A stretch of DNA of 51,641 bases from an uncultured bacterium. GTDB taxonomy: Bacteria > Babelota > Babeliae > Babelales > RVW-14. Position numbers and translations under genes: made by a program. Each line of letters begins with the position of its first letter. The stretch's first letter is position 1. Shown in pieces: positions 35,477 through 43,729 of the stretch. The notes beneath the pieces were generated by a model. That model was not told the DNA's origin. It worked only from the letters and a program-made list of their open reading frames with translations, and did no database searches. The stretch covers positions 1-51,641 of the forward strand of contig CAIKAH010000010.1 in NCBI GenBank assembly GCA_903825355.1, written 5' to 3'.

Positions 35477-35599
35477 CCGCTCCTCCTGAGCTTGTCGAAG
35501 GACGCGTCCGTAGGACGTGGAAGAGCGGCAATAAAGAGCTTTTTGCCCCCGCTTTTCCACCCCTGACGGGGCGTGGTTCGACAAGCTCACCATGAGCGG
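35477..35599. repeat. Inverted pair of palindromic repeat units (intergenic)
   Basis: Unit 1 is 35477-35528 and unit 2 is 35549-35599, in opposite orientations and 20 nt apart. Each is about 51 bp, begins CCGCT and ends GAGCGG, and contains the gagcttgtcgaa / ttcgacaagctc core. The pair could fold into a large cruciform or RNA hairpin downstream of ppsA. Confidence 0.8.
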
Positions 35600-35651
35600 G
35601 GGGGTAATATTGATTTAGGGCAAGGGCTTAAAATCTAGTATCGAAAGAACT

Positions 35652-38051
35652 CTAATGTGCCTGTGCGCCTAGCAGCATAATTTCTTTTAATACTGCATCC
35701 AAATTAAGTGACATCGAATTAATACCACAAGCGATTAAGAAGGATGCAAATTCAGGGTAATCTGATGGTCCCTGACCACAGATGCCAATTTTTTTACCAG
35801 CTTTTTTTGCGCCGATAATAGCCATGGTAAGCATAATTTTAACTGCCTCGTTGCGCTCATCAAAAATATCAGCAACGAGTTGAGAATCACGGTCAACCGC
35901 AAGGGTCATTTGTGTTAAATCATTTGAGCCGATTGAAAAGCCATCAAAGATGGTGGCAAATTGCTCAATAAGCAACACATTTGCGGGAATTTCGCACATC
36001 ATGTAAATCTGCAGCCCATTGCCTCCTTGGGTAAGGCCATAGCGCTTCATGGTGGCAATAACGGCCTGCGCTTCGCTTATAGTACGCACAAAAGGGATCA
36101 TTAAAATGGCATTAGTGAGCCCCATTTCATCGCGGATCTTTTTCATGGCTTGGCACTCCAGCGCAAAAGCCTCTTGGTAGCGGGGGTGGTGATAGCGAGA
36201 TGCGCCACGAAAGCCTATCATTGGGTTTTCTTCTTCTGGTTCAAAAAACTCCCCTGCAAGCAGTTTGCGATACTCATTGCTCTTAAAATCGGACATACGA
36301 ATAATAACTGGGCGTGGGTAGAATGCTGCGGCAATTGTTCCCGCTTCTTGGGCTAGTTTATCAACAAAGAATGCTTTTTTATCAGTGTACTCAATGGTAA
36401 GATCATCAATCTGCGCACGTGTTTGTGCATCAGTTACTTCCTCTGGGTGCACGAGTGCCATCGGGTGTACCTGTATGCCGGTGTTAATAATAAACTCAAG
36501 TCGTGCCAAGCCAACGCCTGAGGCAGGTAGTCGTGCAGCACTGAAAGCCTCATCAGGATTGCCTAGATTAACGTAAATATCAACGGGGGGTGTTGGGATA
36601 TTGTTGAGTTGCATACGTCTTATCTCAAAGGGAATGATCCCATCAAAAACAACGCCAGTTTCTCCTGAGGAACAATCAATTGTAATGTGTTGACCGTTGC
36701 TGATGTGTTCGGTGGCATTGCCAGTACCGACAACGGCAGGGATTCCTAATTCGCGGCTAACAATTGCAGCATGGCACGTGCGCCCGCCGCGGTTGGTGAT
36801 AATCCCGCCTGCAATCTTCATAATTGGCTCCCAGTCAGGATCGGTCATATCAGTAACCAAAATTTCACCAGGTAGCACGGCGCTCATTTGTTGAGCTGAG
36901 GCAATGACGCGGGCCTTGCCTGTTACTATTTTTCTCCCAACGCTTTTACCCGTAGCAAGAGCTGTTGCTTTTTCAGTAGCTCTGCGGTTAATTAGAAATT
37001 CTTCATGTATTTGTGTATGTACTTGTTGTGAATGAATAGTTTCTGGGCGGGCTTGGACAATGTACAATTCTCCATCAATGCCATCTTTGGCCCACTCAAC
37101 ATCCATGGGGCACCACGCACCTTTGCGTGCGGAATAATAATCTTCAATAATTGCCGCTTGTTTTGCCAGTGATAATACTTCTGCATCAGTGAGTGAAAAG
37201 CGTCGGCGCTGCTCATAGGGGACATCTTCGTCTTTGGTTGCAGCTGATCCTTCATGTGCGTAGACTAAGCGATGTTGTTTGCTCCCTAAGCGTTTCTTGA
37301 GCAGCGGCTTAAAGCCTAGTTTGAGGGTTGGTTTGTGAATATAAAATTCATCAGGATTTACAGAGCCTTGCACTACTGTTTCGCCAAGGCCATACGATGA
37401 GGTAACAAAGAGTACGTCAGGATGTCCGCTTTCAGTGTCTAAGGTGAAAATAACGCCTGCACTTGCCTTGTCAGACCGCACCATTTTTTGCACTCCTACG
37501 GAAAGCGCAACGCTCAGGTGATCAAAATTATGATCAATACGGTATGAAATGGCACGGTTGGTGAAGAGTGAAGCAAAGCAGTCAAGGGTAGCTCTTAGCA
37601 GATTTTGTACACCATGAATATTTAAATAACTTTCTTGTTGCCCGGCAAATGATGCTTCTGGTAGGTCTTCTGCAGTTGCTGATGAGCGGACCGCAACATC
37701 AACTTCATGGCCGTATGTGCTGCATAATTCAGTGTATGCAGTTTCAATTTCCATGCTGAGTGCCGGAGGAAGCGGTACGCTGCGAATAAGAGATCTGATT
37801 TTACTACCCAGTTGAGCAAATGCATCAAGATCAGCTTTATTAATTTGAGCGAGTAATGTTTTAAGCGGATCAAGCAGGTTGTTTTGCTCCAAATGATAAC
37901 GATACCCATCAGCTGTAATAGCAAAACCGCCGGGTATTTTTACGCCTTGTTTGCTGACATATTGTATCAATTCGCCTAGTGAAGCGTTTTTACCGCCGAC
38001 ACTGGCAATGTCGTCCATTGATACTGTTTCAAAACGTTTAATAAATTTCAT
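35652..38051 (-). CDS. ppsA: Phosphoenolpyruvate synthase
   Basis: Makes PEP from pyruvate and ATP (releasing AMP and Pi), or with reversed flux could yield ATP. N-terminal ATP-binding domain starts KFIKRFETVSMDDIASVGGK; central swivelling domain has the phosphorylated His427 in GGRTCHAAIVSRELG; C-terminal PEP-binding barrel contains MCEIPAN, GSNDLTQMTLAVDRDS and the catalytic Cys in GICGQGPSDYPEF. 799 aa, normal. It may equally be annotated a pyruvate, water dikinase; the lack of a pyruvate-phosphate dikinase-type insertion favours PpsA. Confidence 0.95.
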   Translation of the reverse strand: MKFIKRFETVSMDDIASVGGKNASLGELIQYVSKQGVKIPGGFAITADGYRYHLEQNNLLDPLKTLLAQINKADLDAFAQLGSKIRSLIRSVPLPPALSMEIETAYTELCSTYGHEVDVAVRSSATAEDLPEASFAGQQESYLNIHGVQNLLRATLDCFASLFTNRAISYRIDHNFDHLSVALSVGVQKMVRSDKASAGVIFTLDTESGHPDVLFVTSSYGLGETVVQGSVNPDEFYIHKPTLKLGFKPLLKKRLGSKQHRLVYAHEGSAATKDEDVPYEQRRRFSLTDAEVLSLAKQAAIIEDYYSARKGAWCPMDVEWAKDGIDGELYIVQARPETIHSQQVHTQIHEEFLINRRATEKATALATGKSVGRKIVTGKARVIASAQQMSAVLPGEILVTDMTDPDWEPIMKIAGGIITNRGGRTCHAAIVSRELGIPAVVGTGNATEHISNGQHITIDCSSGETGVVFDGIIPFEIRRMQLNNIPTPPVDIYVNLGNPDEAFSAARLPASGVGLARLEFIINTGIQVHPMALVHPEEVTDAQTRAQIDDLTIEYTDKKAFFVDKLAQEAGTIAAAFYPRPVIIRMSDFKSNEYRKLLAGEFFEPEEENPMIGFRGASRYHHPRYQEAFALECQAMKKIRDEMGLTNAILMIPFVRTISEAQAVIATMKRYGLTQGGNGLQIYMMCEIPANVLLIEQFATIFDGFSIGSNDLTQMTLAVDRDSQLVADIFDERNEAVKIMLTMAIIGAKKAGKKIGICGQGPSDYPEFASFLIACGINSMSLNLDAVLKEIMLLGAQAH

Positions 38052-38136
38052 ACACTTGATCCTCAGCGTTTAAATCTAATCTGGTTAGTAACCTATAGCG
38101 TACCATGCTTATGGTTTTGTGTGCAGGGGTTTGGTT

Positions 38137-39369
38137 ATGAATGATTACTTTACAGCGTCCCGCTCTTCCACCCCTACTGGGGTGTCCTTCGACCCAGGCA
38201 TTGCAATGCTTCGCCGCGACACCGTCCAGCCAGACCTCGGCATAGCCTTGGCGACAACGGGCAGGCTCAGGGTGAGCGGGGATCACTTACTCATGGTGGT
38301 GTATGATAGTGTTACCAATTCGGTCTTTGAAAGCCAAGTGTTTACGCCGCTTGTGCGGATGATCGAGTGTGGGGAGGTCCAGTGCGTAACGCTGGCGACT
38401 TTTGAAAGTGACTTGCAGATTAAAAATAAAATAGCACAGTTTAATCATCCAGCAATAACGTTTATTGTGCTCAAGCGTTACCCGCTTCTGGGCGTCTGGG
38501 GCTTGTGGTTTGCTGCACGGCAGTTGATGAGCGCTATGTCCACTCTTTCTCAGGCTAATGCACTTCGGCCGTTCCTCAAGCTTAGCGTGAGCGTGGTTCG
38601 TGCCCGTGGCCCATTAGCAGGGTTAATTGCAAAATATTTGCTTGCGTTAGACAGCAAGCAGCCTGAATGGCAAGTAAGAGCGGGGCTCACCATTCAAGCT
38701 CGTGGCTTATGTGCCGAAGAGTATCGCTTTGCCAGCGAACAAAAAATTTTATCGTGGTGGCAGAAAATAGTGGTAGCATGGCGGACCAACCTTTATGATC
38801 GTATAGAACAAAAAGCCTATACACAAAAGCCAGGAGTGATGATCGAGGTAGTCAGTGAAGCGCTTGGTGAGTATTTGCAAAAAACGTATTCTACCCCCGC
38901 CGCTATGATTACCCTGGCGCAGAACGATTTGGTAAATCCTCTGCCGCCTGATTATGTCGCAGAAAAACGCAAAGAGATGCGTGGTTTTCTGGACATTCCT
39001 GATGATGCGTATGTGTTTTGCTACAGTGGCTCTTGCAAGCCCTGGCAGTGTGCGGCAGAGACAGTGCAGTTTTTTGCGCAAGAGGCGCAAGTAAGCGCTC
39101 AAGTTTTTTTGCTTATTTTATCGCAAGATGCAGTAGCATTTCAGTCGCTCTTTGCTCGGTATGCAGTACCGGCTGAACGTGTACGGCTGCTTTCCGTTAA
39201 ACCAGCCGACTTATTACGTTACCTTTGTGCTGCCGATGCTGGTATGCTTCTGCGCCAACCAGATGTGGTCAATTGGGTATCGCGACCTACCAAGTTACTA
39301 GAGTACCAGGCTGTTGGTTTACACATTATCCATAATGGGACTATTGCTATGCTTGCGCATAAACGCTAA
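38137..39369 (+). CDS. Glycosyltransferase-like protein (GT-B type)
   Basis: The C-terminal half resembles a GT4 domain: GFLDIPDDAYVFCYSGSCKP, LLSVKPADLLRYLCAADAGM and RPTKLLEYQAVGLHIIHNG. The catalytic pattern is weaker than in the gene at 31072. Start is uncertain. An ATG at 38137 has AGGGG in front, and translation from it passes through a palindromic repeat (38160-38279). The conserved part begins only at MVVYDSVTNSVFESQV (ATG at 38293, poor ribosome site). The stop overlaps the stop of the convergent ankyrin gene. Confidence 0.6.
   Translation: MNDYFTASRSSTPTGVSFDPGIAMLRRDTVQPDLGIALATTGRLRVSGDHLLMVVYDSVTNSVFESQVFTPLVRMIECGEVQCVTLATFESDLQIKNKIAQFNHPAITFIVLKRYPLLGVWGLWFAARQLMSAMSTLSQANALRPFLKLSVSVVRARGPLAGLIAKYLLALDSKQPEWQVRAGLTIQARGLCAEEYRFASEQKILSWWQKIVVAWRTNLYDRIEQKAYTQKPGVMIEVVSEALGEYLQKTYSTPAAMITLAQNDLVNPLPPDYVAEKRKEMRGFLDIPDDAYVFCYSGSCKPWQCAAETVQFFAQEAQVSAQVFLLILSQDAVAFQSLFARYAVPAERVRLLSVKPADLLRYLCAADAGMLLRQPDVVNWVSRPTKLLEYQAVGLHIIHNGTIAMLAHKR
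38160..38279. repeat. Palindromic repeat (long form) in the glycosyltransferase 5' end
   Basis: 120 bp bounded by CCGCTC and GAGCGG. Left part matches other units (cttccacccctactggggtg, ttcgac); the interior is different and the right end has caggctcagggtgagcgg. Probably two fused or diverged units. Confidence 0.6.
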
Positions 39370-39923
39370 TCAATCACTAGTTTGCTTTGTTCTTCTGAAA
39401 CAGGGTCAGGTTTTTCATCGTTTTCATCGGGGATTGGCAATGGCTGAATTCCTTCAGCTTTGTCAGCATCAATATTTTCTTGATTGTGATCTTGAAGCAC
39501 TAATTGTTGCTTTTCTTCAGCAGAAACATGCAGCAAATCATAACAAGGATCCTCTTGCCCATTTGTTGCTGTTAAAAAATCCATTGGCAAGCTATCGGTC
39601 TCATTTAAGTTTCTAATACTAGCACCAGCAGCAAGTAATGCTTTGACCATAGCTAAGCGGGTATCTTTATTGTCTTCTTTTGCTGCTAGGTGTAGGGCGG
39701 TGTTCTCGTCATTATCTTTGCGGTTGATTTCAGCAGCAATCGTCCCTTTTTCGGTAAGTGTTTTAATGGTGGCATTAAGCTGGTCGATGCTACGGGCCTG
39801 GCACGCTTGGTGCAATAATAATGGTTGGGGTGTTGGTGCTGAAAGTGTTGCTGCGCGTAGCGCAAGTGCAATTACACAACTGATCCCCAAAAGCATAAAT
39901 AATTTTGTTGGCATGAATGGCAT
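39366..39923 (-). CDS. Secreted ankyrin-repeat protein
   Basis: 185 aa. Signal peptide MPFMPTKLFMLLGISCVIAL, GGGGG before the ATG. Two to three ankyrin units: LLHQACQARSIDQLNATIKT, ALHLAAKEDNKDTRLAMVKA and a partial third. Acidic, proline-containing C-terminus (DENDEKPDPVSEEQSK). Same plan as the ankyrin protein at 17262. Probably exported and protein-binding; partner unknown. Confidence 0.82.
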   Translation of the reverse strand: MPFMPTKLFMLLGISCVIALALRAATLSAPTPQPLLLHQACQARSIDQLNATIKTLTEKGTIAAEINRKDNDENTALHLAAKEDNKDTRLAMVKALLAAGASIRNLNETDSLPMDFLTATNGQEDPCYDLLHVSAEEKQQLVLQDHNQENIDADKAEGIQPLPIPDENDEKPDPVSEEQSKLVID

Positions 39924-40006
39924 GAGAAACCCCCATTGGTTTATCTATTATTTTTCCCTAACGCTAGTATGGCAAAAAACAGGCGCCTAGCACAACAATT
40001 TGCTCC

Positions 40007-40618
40007 TTAATCCACTATATTTGCTGCAGCTTGCAAGTATTCAAGCTCTTTGTGTTGTTCAGCGCTAAGCTGTTTGGAGTTCCGATGAATCGGTTTTTCG
40101 GCGGTAGCAGCAATAGTTGAAAAAAGTAATGATAAGCGCGTACGCAATTCGGTGAGCTTTGTGTTTAGCTGTGTTTTCTCCTCAAGCTCTTCTTTTGCGT
40201 AGACTGGGAACTTTTTAAACAGGCTTCTCTTAAGTGATTCACCAGCCCATCCGCGAGGAACATGGGCTTTTTTCAGTGCTTCTTGGACCCAGGCTATTTT
40301 ATTTTCACTAGTAAACTCTAACGGTGCAATGAGTGCATCTTCAATAGGGCGAATTTCTTCACGCAATAGGCGGCGCGCTTCTTCAATACCGACTTGCGGA
40401 TCTTTCGGGATTTGTTTGAGTAACGCATTCAATCTTTTCCCTTGGGTGGCGGCTTCTGCTTTTGCTGCCGCTGCTGCTTTTTTCTCTGCTTGTGCTTGAG
40501 TATAGGATTGCAAGGTGGTATTTGTTGTGGCAAGAGAAGACGCAGTAGTGTGCAGGGGGGTGCACACTACTGCTAGGGTTAGGATTACGGTATAAAAATT
40601 TTTTTTGCCGGTATTCAT
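40007..40618 (-). CDS. Hypothetical secreted alpha-helical protein
   Basis: Unrecognised. AGGAGG precedes the ATG; signal peptide MNTGKKNFYTVILTLAVVCT. Ala/Lys/Glu-rich coiled region (QAEKKAAAAAKAEAATQGKR), then amphipathic helices (EEARRLLREEIRPIEDALIA and TKLTELRTRLSLLFSTIAAT). 203 aa, mostly helical by composition. No partner is suggested by context. Confidence 0.68.
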   Translation of the reverse strand: MNTGKKNFYTVILTLAVVCTPLHTTASSLATTNTTLQSYTQAQAEKKAAAAAKAEAATQGKRLNALLKQIPKDPQVGIEEARRLLREEIRPIEDALIAPLEFTSENKIAWVQEALKKAHVPRGWAGESLKRSLFKKFPVYAKEELEEKTQLNTKLTELRTRLSLLFSTIAATAEKPIHRNSKQLSAEQHKELEYLQAAANIVD

Positions 40619-40837
40619 ACTGTTTTGCCTCCTAAATCATTTTACTGAACCTCTATTACTACAAAGGCATAACTTATTATATGGCATGTGGCAGTTGTCA
40701 TGACTATTCTGTTTGAAAATAAATAAGCATCAACCCTAGGCTTATATTAATAAATTTTCAAATATAAAATCAATAAATTAAAAACGAAGATCATTAAGGA
40801 AGAGAAGAGGAGGCGACTAGGATTAATTCCTGAACTT

Positions 40838-43585
40838 TTATTTAGAAGCAAGTGAGAGCCGCAGGCTATCATTTCCGTACAATAGATCCATGCCGTACAC
40901 CTTGCCCCATTTTATTGCCTGTGAATTATGGGGGTAGAGCGCGAAGAGTGTTTTTATGATGCTTTCTGCTGTTTTGACTGGCTGAATGGTATGATGGTTT
41001 AATATATGCACAAATACTCCATGGCAGCGCTTATTTTCAAGCTTTGGCGCTTCTGCCAGGCCAGGCATTTTGCGTGGAGTAAAGCTTATTGGTTGAAAAT
41101 AAACACCCGGTAGTTCTTGCTTGTTAAGCTCGCTAGCAAGTTCTTTGGCGTTTACCCATGGGGCCCCGATTTGTAAAAAAGGATGTTTGGTGCCGCGACC
41201 TTCTGAATAGTTAGTGCCTTCAATCAGCACCGTCAGTGGGTAGGCAAAGACATGGTCAATGGTCATAAGGTTAGGAGAAGGTGCTTTAAAATACCAGCCA
41301 CTCGAAAGTGTAGGTTGCTGGCTTGTAATAATGGTTAGCTGAGCGTCGCGCTTGCTGTTCATGCTCTTTGCCAGGGTCCCTAGGCTACTACCGTGGATGA
41401 ACGGTGCTTCTGCATGACCAACAAAGGATTTATGTTCTTTTTCGAGTACGGGCCCAGACGGCCCCCAGTGGTGAAGCGGGTTAATGGCATCAAGCAGTAT
41501 GACGGGGATGCTTGCTTCGCTGCAGGCTTCCAGTGTTAAATCAATCGTTGATGGGTAGGTGTAGCAGCGGATGCCGACATCGGGCAGGGCGATAAGCATG
41601 ACGTCAATTTTTTTGAGCATTGCCGGTGTTGGTTTTTTATGCTTCCCGTGTAGCGAATAAACCGGGCAGCCCCAGCGACTTGTTTTTTTATCAGCGACAT
41701 AGCCAAAGGCCTCGTGTGTTCCGGCTAGTCCGTGCTCGGGGCTAAACAGTGCTACTAGCTGAGTATTGTCCTCTTGCTGTTGTGCCCAGGTATGCAAAAT
41801 ATCGGCCAAGAAATTATTTTCTAGTGTAACGCTGCTGGTATTGCATATAACTCCAAAACGTTTGCCTTGTAGGTATTTTTCTGGTGTCGTAATGAGTTTA
41901 TCAATGCCTTGCGTGAGGGGTTTTGCCAATCGCTGAGCAAGGGACGTGAGCAACGGCTTATGGAATGAGCCGAGCGGAATATGAAGAGCTGTGGGAAGGA
42001 TGGAAGCCTCTTCGGGGTGGCCAAGCGAAATGATAATCAAACGATCTGCATAGGGCGCTAGCATTTCTAGCCACTGCTGCTGGATGCTGTTCCAGATGGC
42101 ATCGGCGTAAAAAAAGGTTTGCAGGAGAATAGTGGCATCAGGGTGTCGGTCGATAAAGTGTAGCACATCGGCTAATTGCTCATGTGAGGCAGTGCTTTTT
42201 GGATTAAGGGTAAATTCGTCTAGGAGCTGGGTGTCACGTTCGAGTAAACAGCGGTATAAAAAGCTTTTATCATCGTTTATAAACCATTGCTCTGGCGGGC
42301 GTATGATAGGCAATTCCGTAGTAATCATGATAACTTTTTTGTTTGCTAGCGGAGGGATATAGGTTGCCTGCAAGCATGCGTTAGCTAAATGCTGAGCCAG
42401 TCTTCTTTCGTCAAGAGGGGCCTTTATTTGGGGGGAAAGGAAGCGTTTTTTTGTGCGCTCTTCAAAACCGCTCTTCCACCTCTTCGAGGCGTGGTTCGAC
42501 AGGCTCACCAGGAGCGGTTTTTCTTCGCTCTTTTGTTGTATGGAATTACTAAGGGAAATAGTATTAAAACCATTTTCTCCGCTCCTCCTGAGCTTGTCGA
42601 ACCACGCCCCATTAGGGGTGGCAGAGCGGCAAATATTTTCCTTACCTAGTCCCTGCACAATCTTAATTTGCTCACTCGGTTTTGCCGAAAGAATAATATA
42701 ATCATACCCAGCTTCAAGCGCTTCTTGTACTGCTGCTGCTTGCCCTACATCTGCCCAGGCGGCGGTCATCATAAAGTCGTCTGTGATGAGGAGCGCGTGA
42801 GGATTTTTGCTGCGTAGGAGTGTTACCGCTTTACTGCTACGTGTGACTGGCATGTCCCCAAACTCTTCGTAAATACCGTGCGAGCACATAATCGCGGGTA
42901 CGCTGGCTTCCAGCGCCTGTTCAAAAGGCAGTTTTTGTTTTGCATGCAGTGTAGGGTCAATGGTAATAACAATTTGCTTGTCGTGCGTGTCTGCTTGCCC
43001 GAAGCCAAGCCCAGGGAAATGTTTGATGACAGGCATAATACCTGCATGCATGAGTCCTTTTGAAAAGGCAATCCCACAGTTGGCTACTGTTTGCTCATCA
43101 GGTGCAAAACAGCGCGTAGCTAAAATCTTTTTGCCAAAGAGGTCAAGCGAGGGCGCAAAATCCATGGTGATGCCTACATCACGCATTTGATGGCCAATCA
43201 ATAAGCCTGCCTTGAAGCATGCCTGGGGGCCCAATTTTGCGAGTAACCATGGGCTTGGAGTAGAATAAAAACCACCAGTTTCTGATGGTCGCGAAACAAT
43301 GCCGCCTTCCCAGTCTGTAGCGATAATGAGGGGGGGGATGTGTAATTTTTTTGCTTCGGCCTGCAGAAAGGCAGTAAGCTGTTTAGTCTCTGCACGATTT
43401 TTTACATGTGACGCTAGTAGCATGACTCCTGCTGGCTTGGTAGCGGCAAGCCAGCGCCGGAGAGTCGAGGCTTCAGTCTGTTCAGGAAGTGTAAGGATAA
43501 ATGATTGGCCTGCGGATTGTAGCGTATTTTTTTGTGTCATACTAATAAACAGTACTGTGAGCAACGCAATATATGTTATTTGCAT
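40838..43585 (-). CDS. NagZ-NamZ fusion: GH3 beta-N-acetylhexosaminidase plus DUF1343 (GH171) muramidase
   Basis: Two exo-acting peptidoglycan hydrolases in one exported polypeptide (915 aa; ATG at 43585 with AGGA, signal MQITYIALLTVLFISM). The GH3 part has KHFPGLGFGQADTH (188-201, with the Asp-x-His dyad) and the nucleophile Asp in LLITDDFMM (about 269), followed by a GH3 C-terminal-like domain. The DUF1343/NamZ part (about 573-911) has GVICNTSSV, FSPEHGLAG, LPDVGIRCYTYPST, APSPNLMTID and EGTNYSEGRGTKHPF. GH3 NagZ removes terminal GlcNAc and NamZ removes terminal MurNAc, so the fusion could strip glycan strands alternately. Residues about 320-372 come from palindromic repeats. Confidence 0.88.
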   Translation of the reverse strand: MQITYIALLTVLFISMTQKNTLQSAGQSFILTLPEQTEASTLRRWLAATKPAGVMLLASHVKNRAETKQLTAFLQAEAKKLHIPPLIIATDWEGGIVSRPSETGGFYSTPSPWLLAKLGPQACFKAGLLIGHQMRDVGITMDFAPSLDLFGKKILATRCFAPDEQTVANCGIAFSKGLMHAGIMPVIKHFPGLGFGQADTHDKQIVITIDPTLHAKQKLPFEQALEASVPAIMCSHGIYEEFGDMPVTRSSKAVTLLRSKNPHALLITDDFMMTAAWADVGQAAAVQEALEAGYDYIILSAKPSEQIKIVQGLGKENICRSATPNGAWFDKLRRSGENGFNTISLSNSIQQKSEEKPLLVSLSNHASKRWKSGFEERTKKRFLSPQIKAPLDERRLAQHLANACLQATYIPPLANKKVIMITTELPIIRPPEQWFINDDKSFLYRCLLERDTQLLDEFTLNPKSTASHEQLADVLHFIDRHPDATILLQTFFYADAIWNSIQQQWLEMLAPYADRLIIISLGHPEEASILPTALHIPLGSFHKPLLTSLAQRLAKPLTQGIDKLITTPEKYLQGKRFGVICNTSSVTLENNFLADILHTWAQQQEDNTQLVALFSPEHGLAGTHEAFGYVADKKTSRWGCPVYSLHGKHKKPTPAMLKKIDVMLIALPDVGIRCYTYPSTIDLTLEACSEASIPVILLDAINPLHHWGPSGPVLEKEHKSFVGHAEAPFIHGSSLGTLAKSMNSKRDAQLTIITSQQPTLSSGWYFKAPSPNLMTIDHVFAYPLTVLIEGTNYSEGRGTKHPFLQIGAPWVNAKELASELNKQELPGVYFQPISFTPRKMPGLAEAPKLENKRCHGVFVHILNHHTIQPVKTAESIIKTLFALYPHNSQAIKWGKVYGMDLLYGNDSLRLSLASK
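42468..42629. repeat. Inverted pair of palindromic repeat units inside the NagZ-NamZ gene
   Basis: Units 42468-42517 and 42579-42629, in opposite orientation, 61 nt apart, each with CCGCTC and GAGCGG ends and the ttcgac/gtcgaa core. Both are translated in frame (ATPNGAWFDKLRRSGE and LVSLSNHASKRWKSG) and fall in the linker after the GH3 barrel. Confidence 0.85.
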
Positions 43586-43633
43586 GGCTTCCTGACGTGG
43601 GTTTAAGAAGAAAATTGTTTGATGTACGGTCAA

Positions 43634-43662
43634 AATGTACGCATGGCCAAGGGTAGAGTCAA
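43634..43662 (-). promoter_or_regulatory. Candidate promoter of the NagZ-NamZ gene
   Basis: On the minus strand TTGACT and TACATT with a 17-nt spacer, about 50 nt upstream of the start and just beyond the hppA terminator. Confidence 0.5.
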
Positions 43663-43673
43663 GATAATGCAAT

Positions 43674-43705
43674 AAAAAAGCCCCGCAACAGTGCGGGGCT
43701 TTTTT
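43674..43705. terminator. Bidirectional Rho-independent terminator after hppA
   Basis: Perfect 14-bp stem aaaaaagccccgca / tgcggggctttttt with loop acag; T runs on both strands. Ends hppA transcription on the minus strand. Confidence 0.9.
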
Positions 43706-43729
43706 GAAAAAAATACAAGAGGGCTTTAC

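Noticed and set aside
35336..35593. 85-codon minus-strand frame beginning MVSLSNHAPSGVEKRG
   Set aside because: It is the translation of the palindromic repeat pair and a terminator, not a gene.
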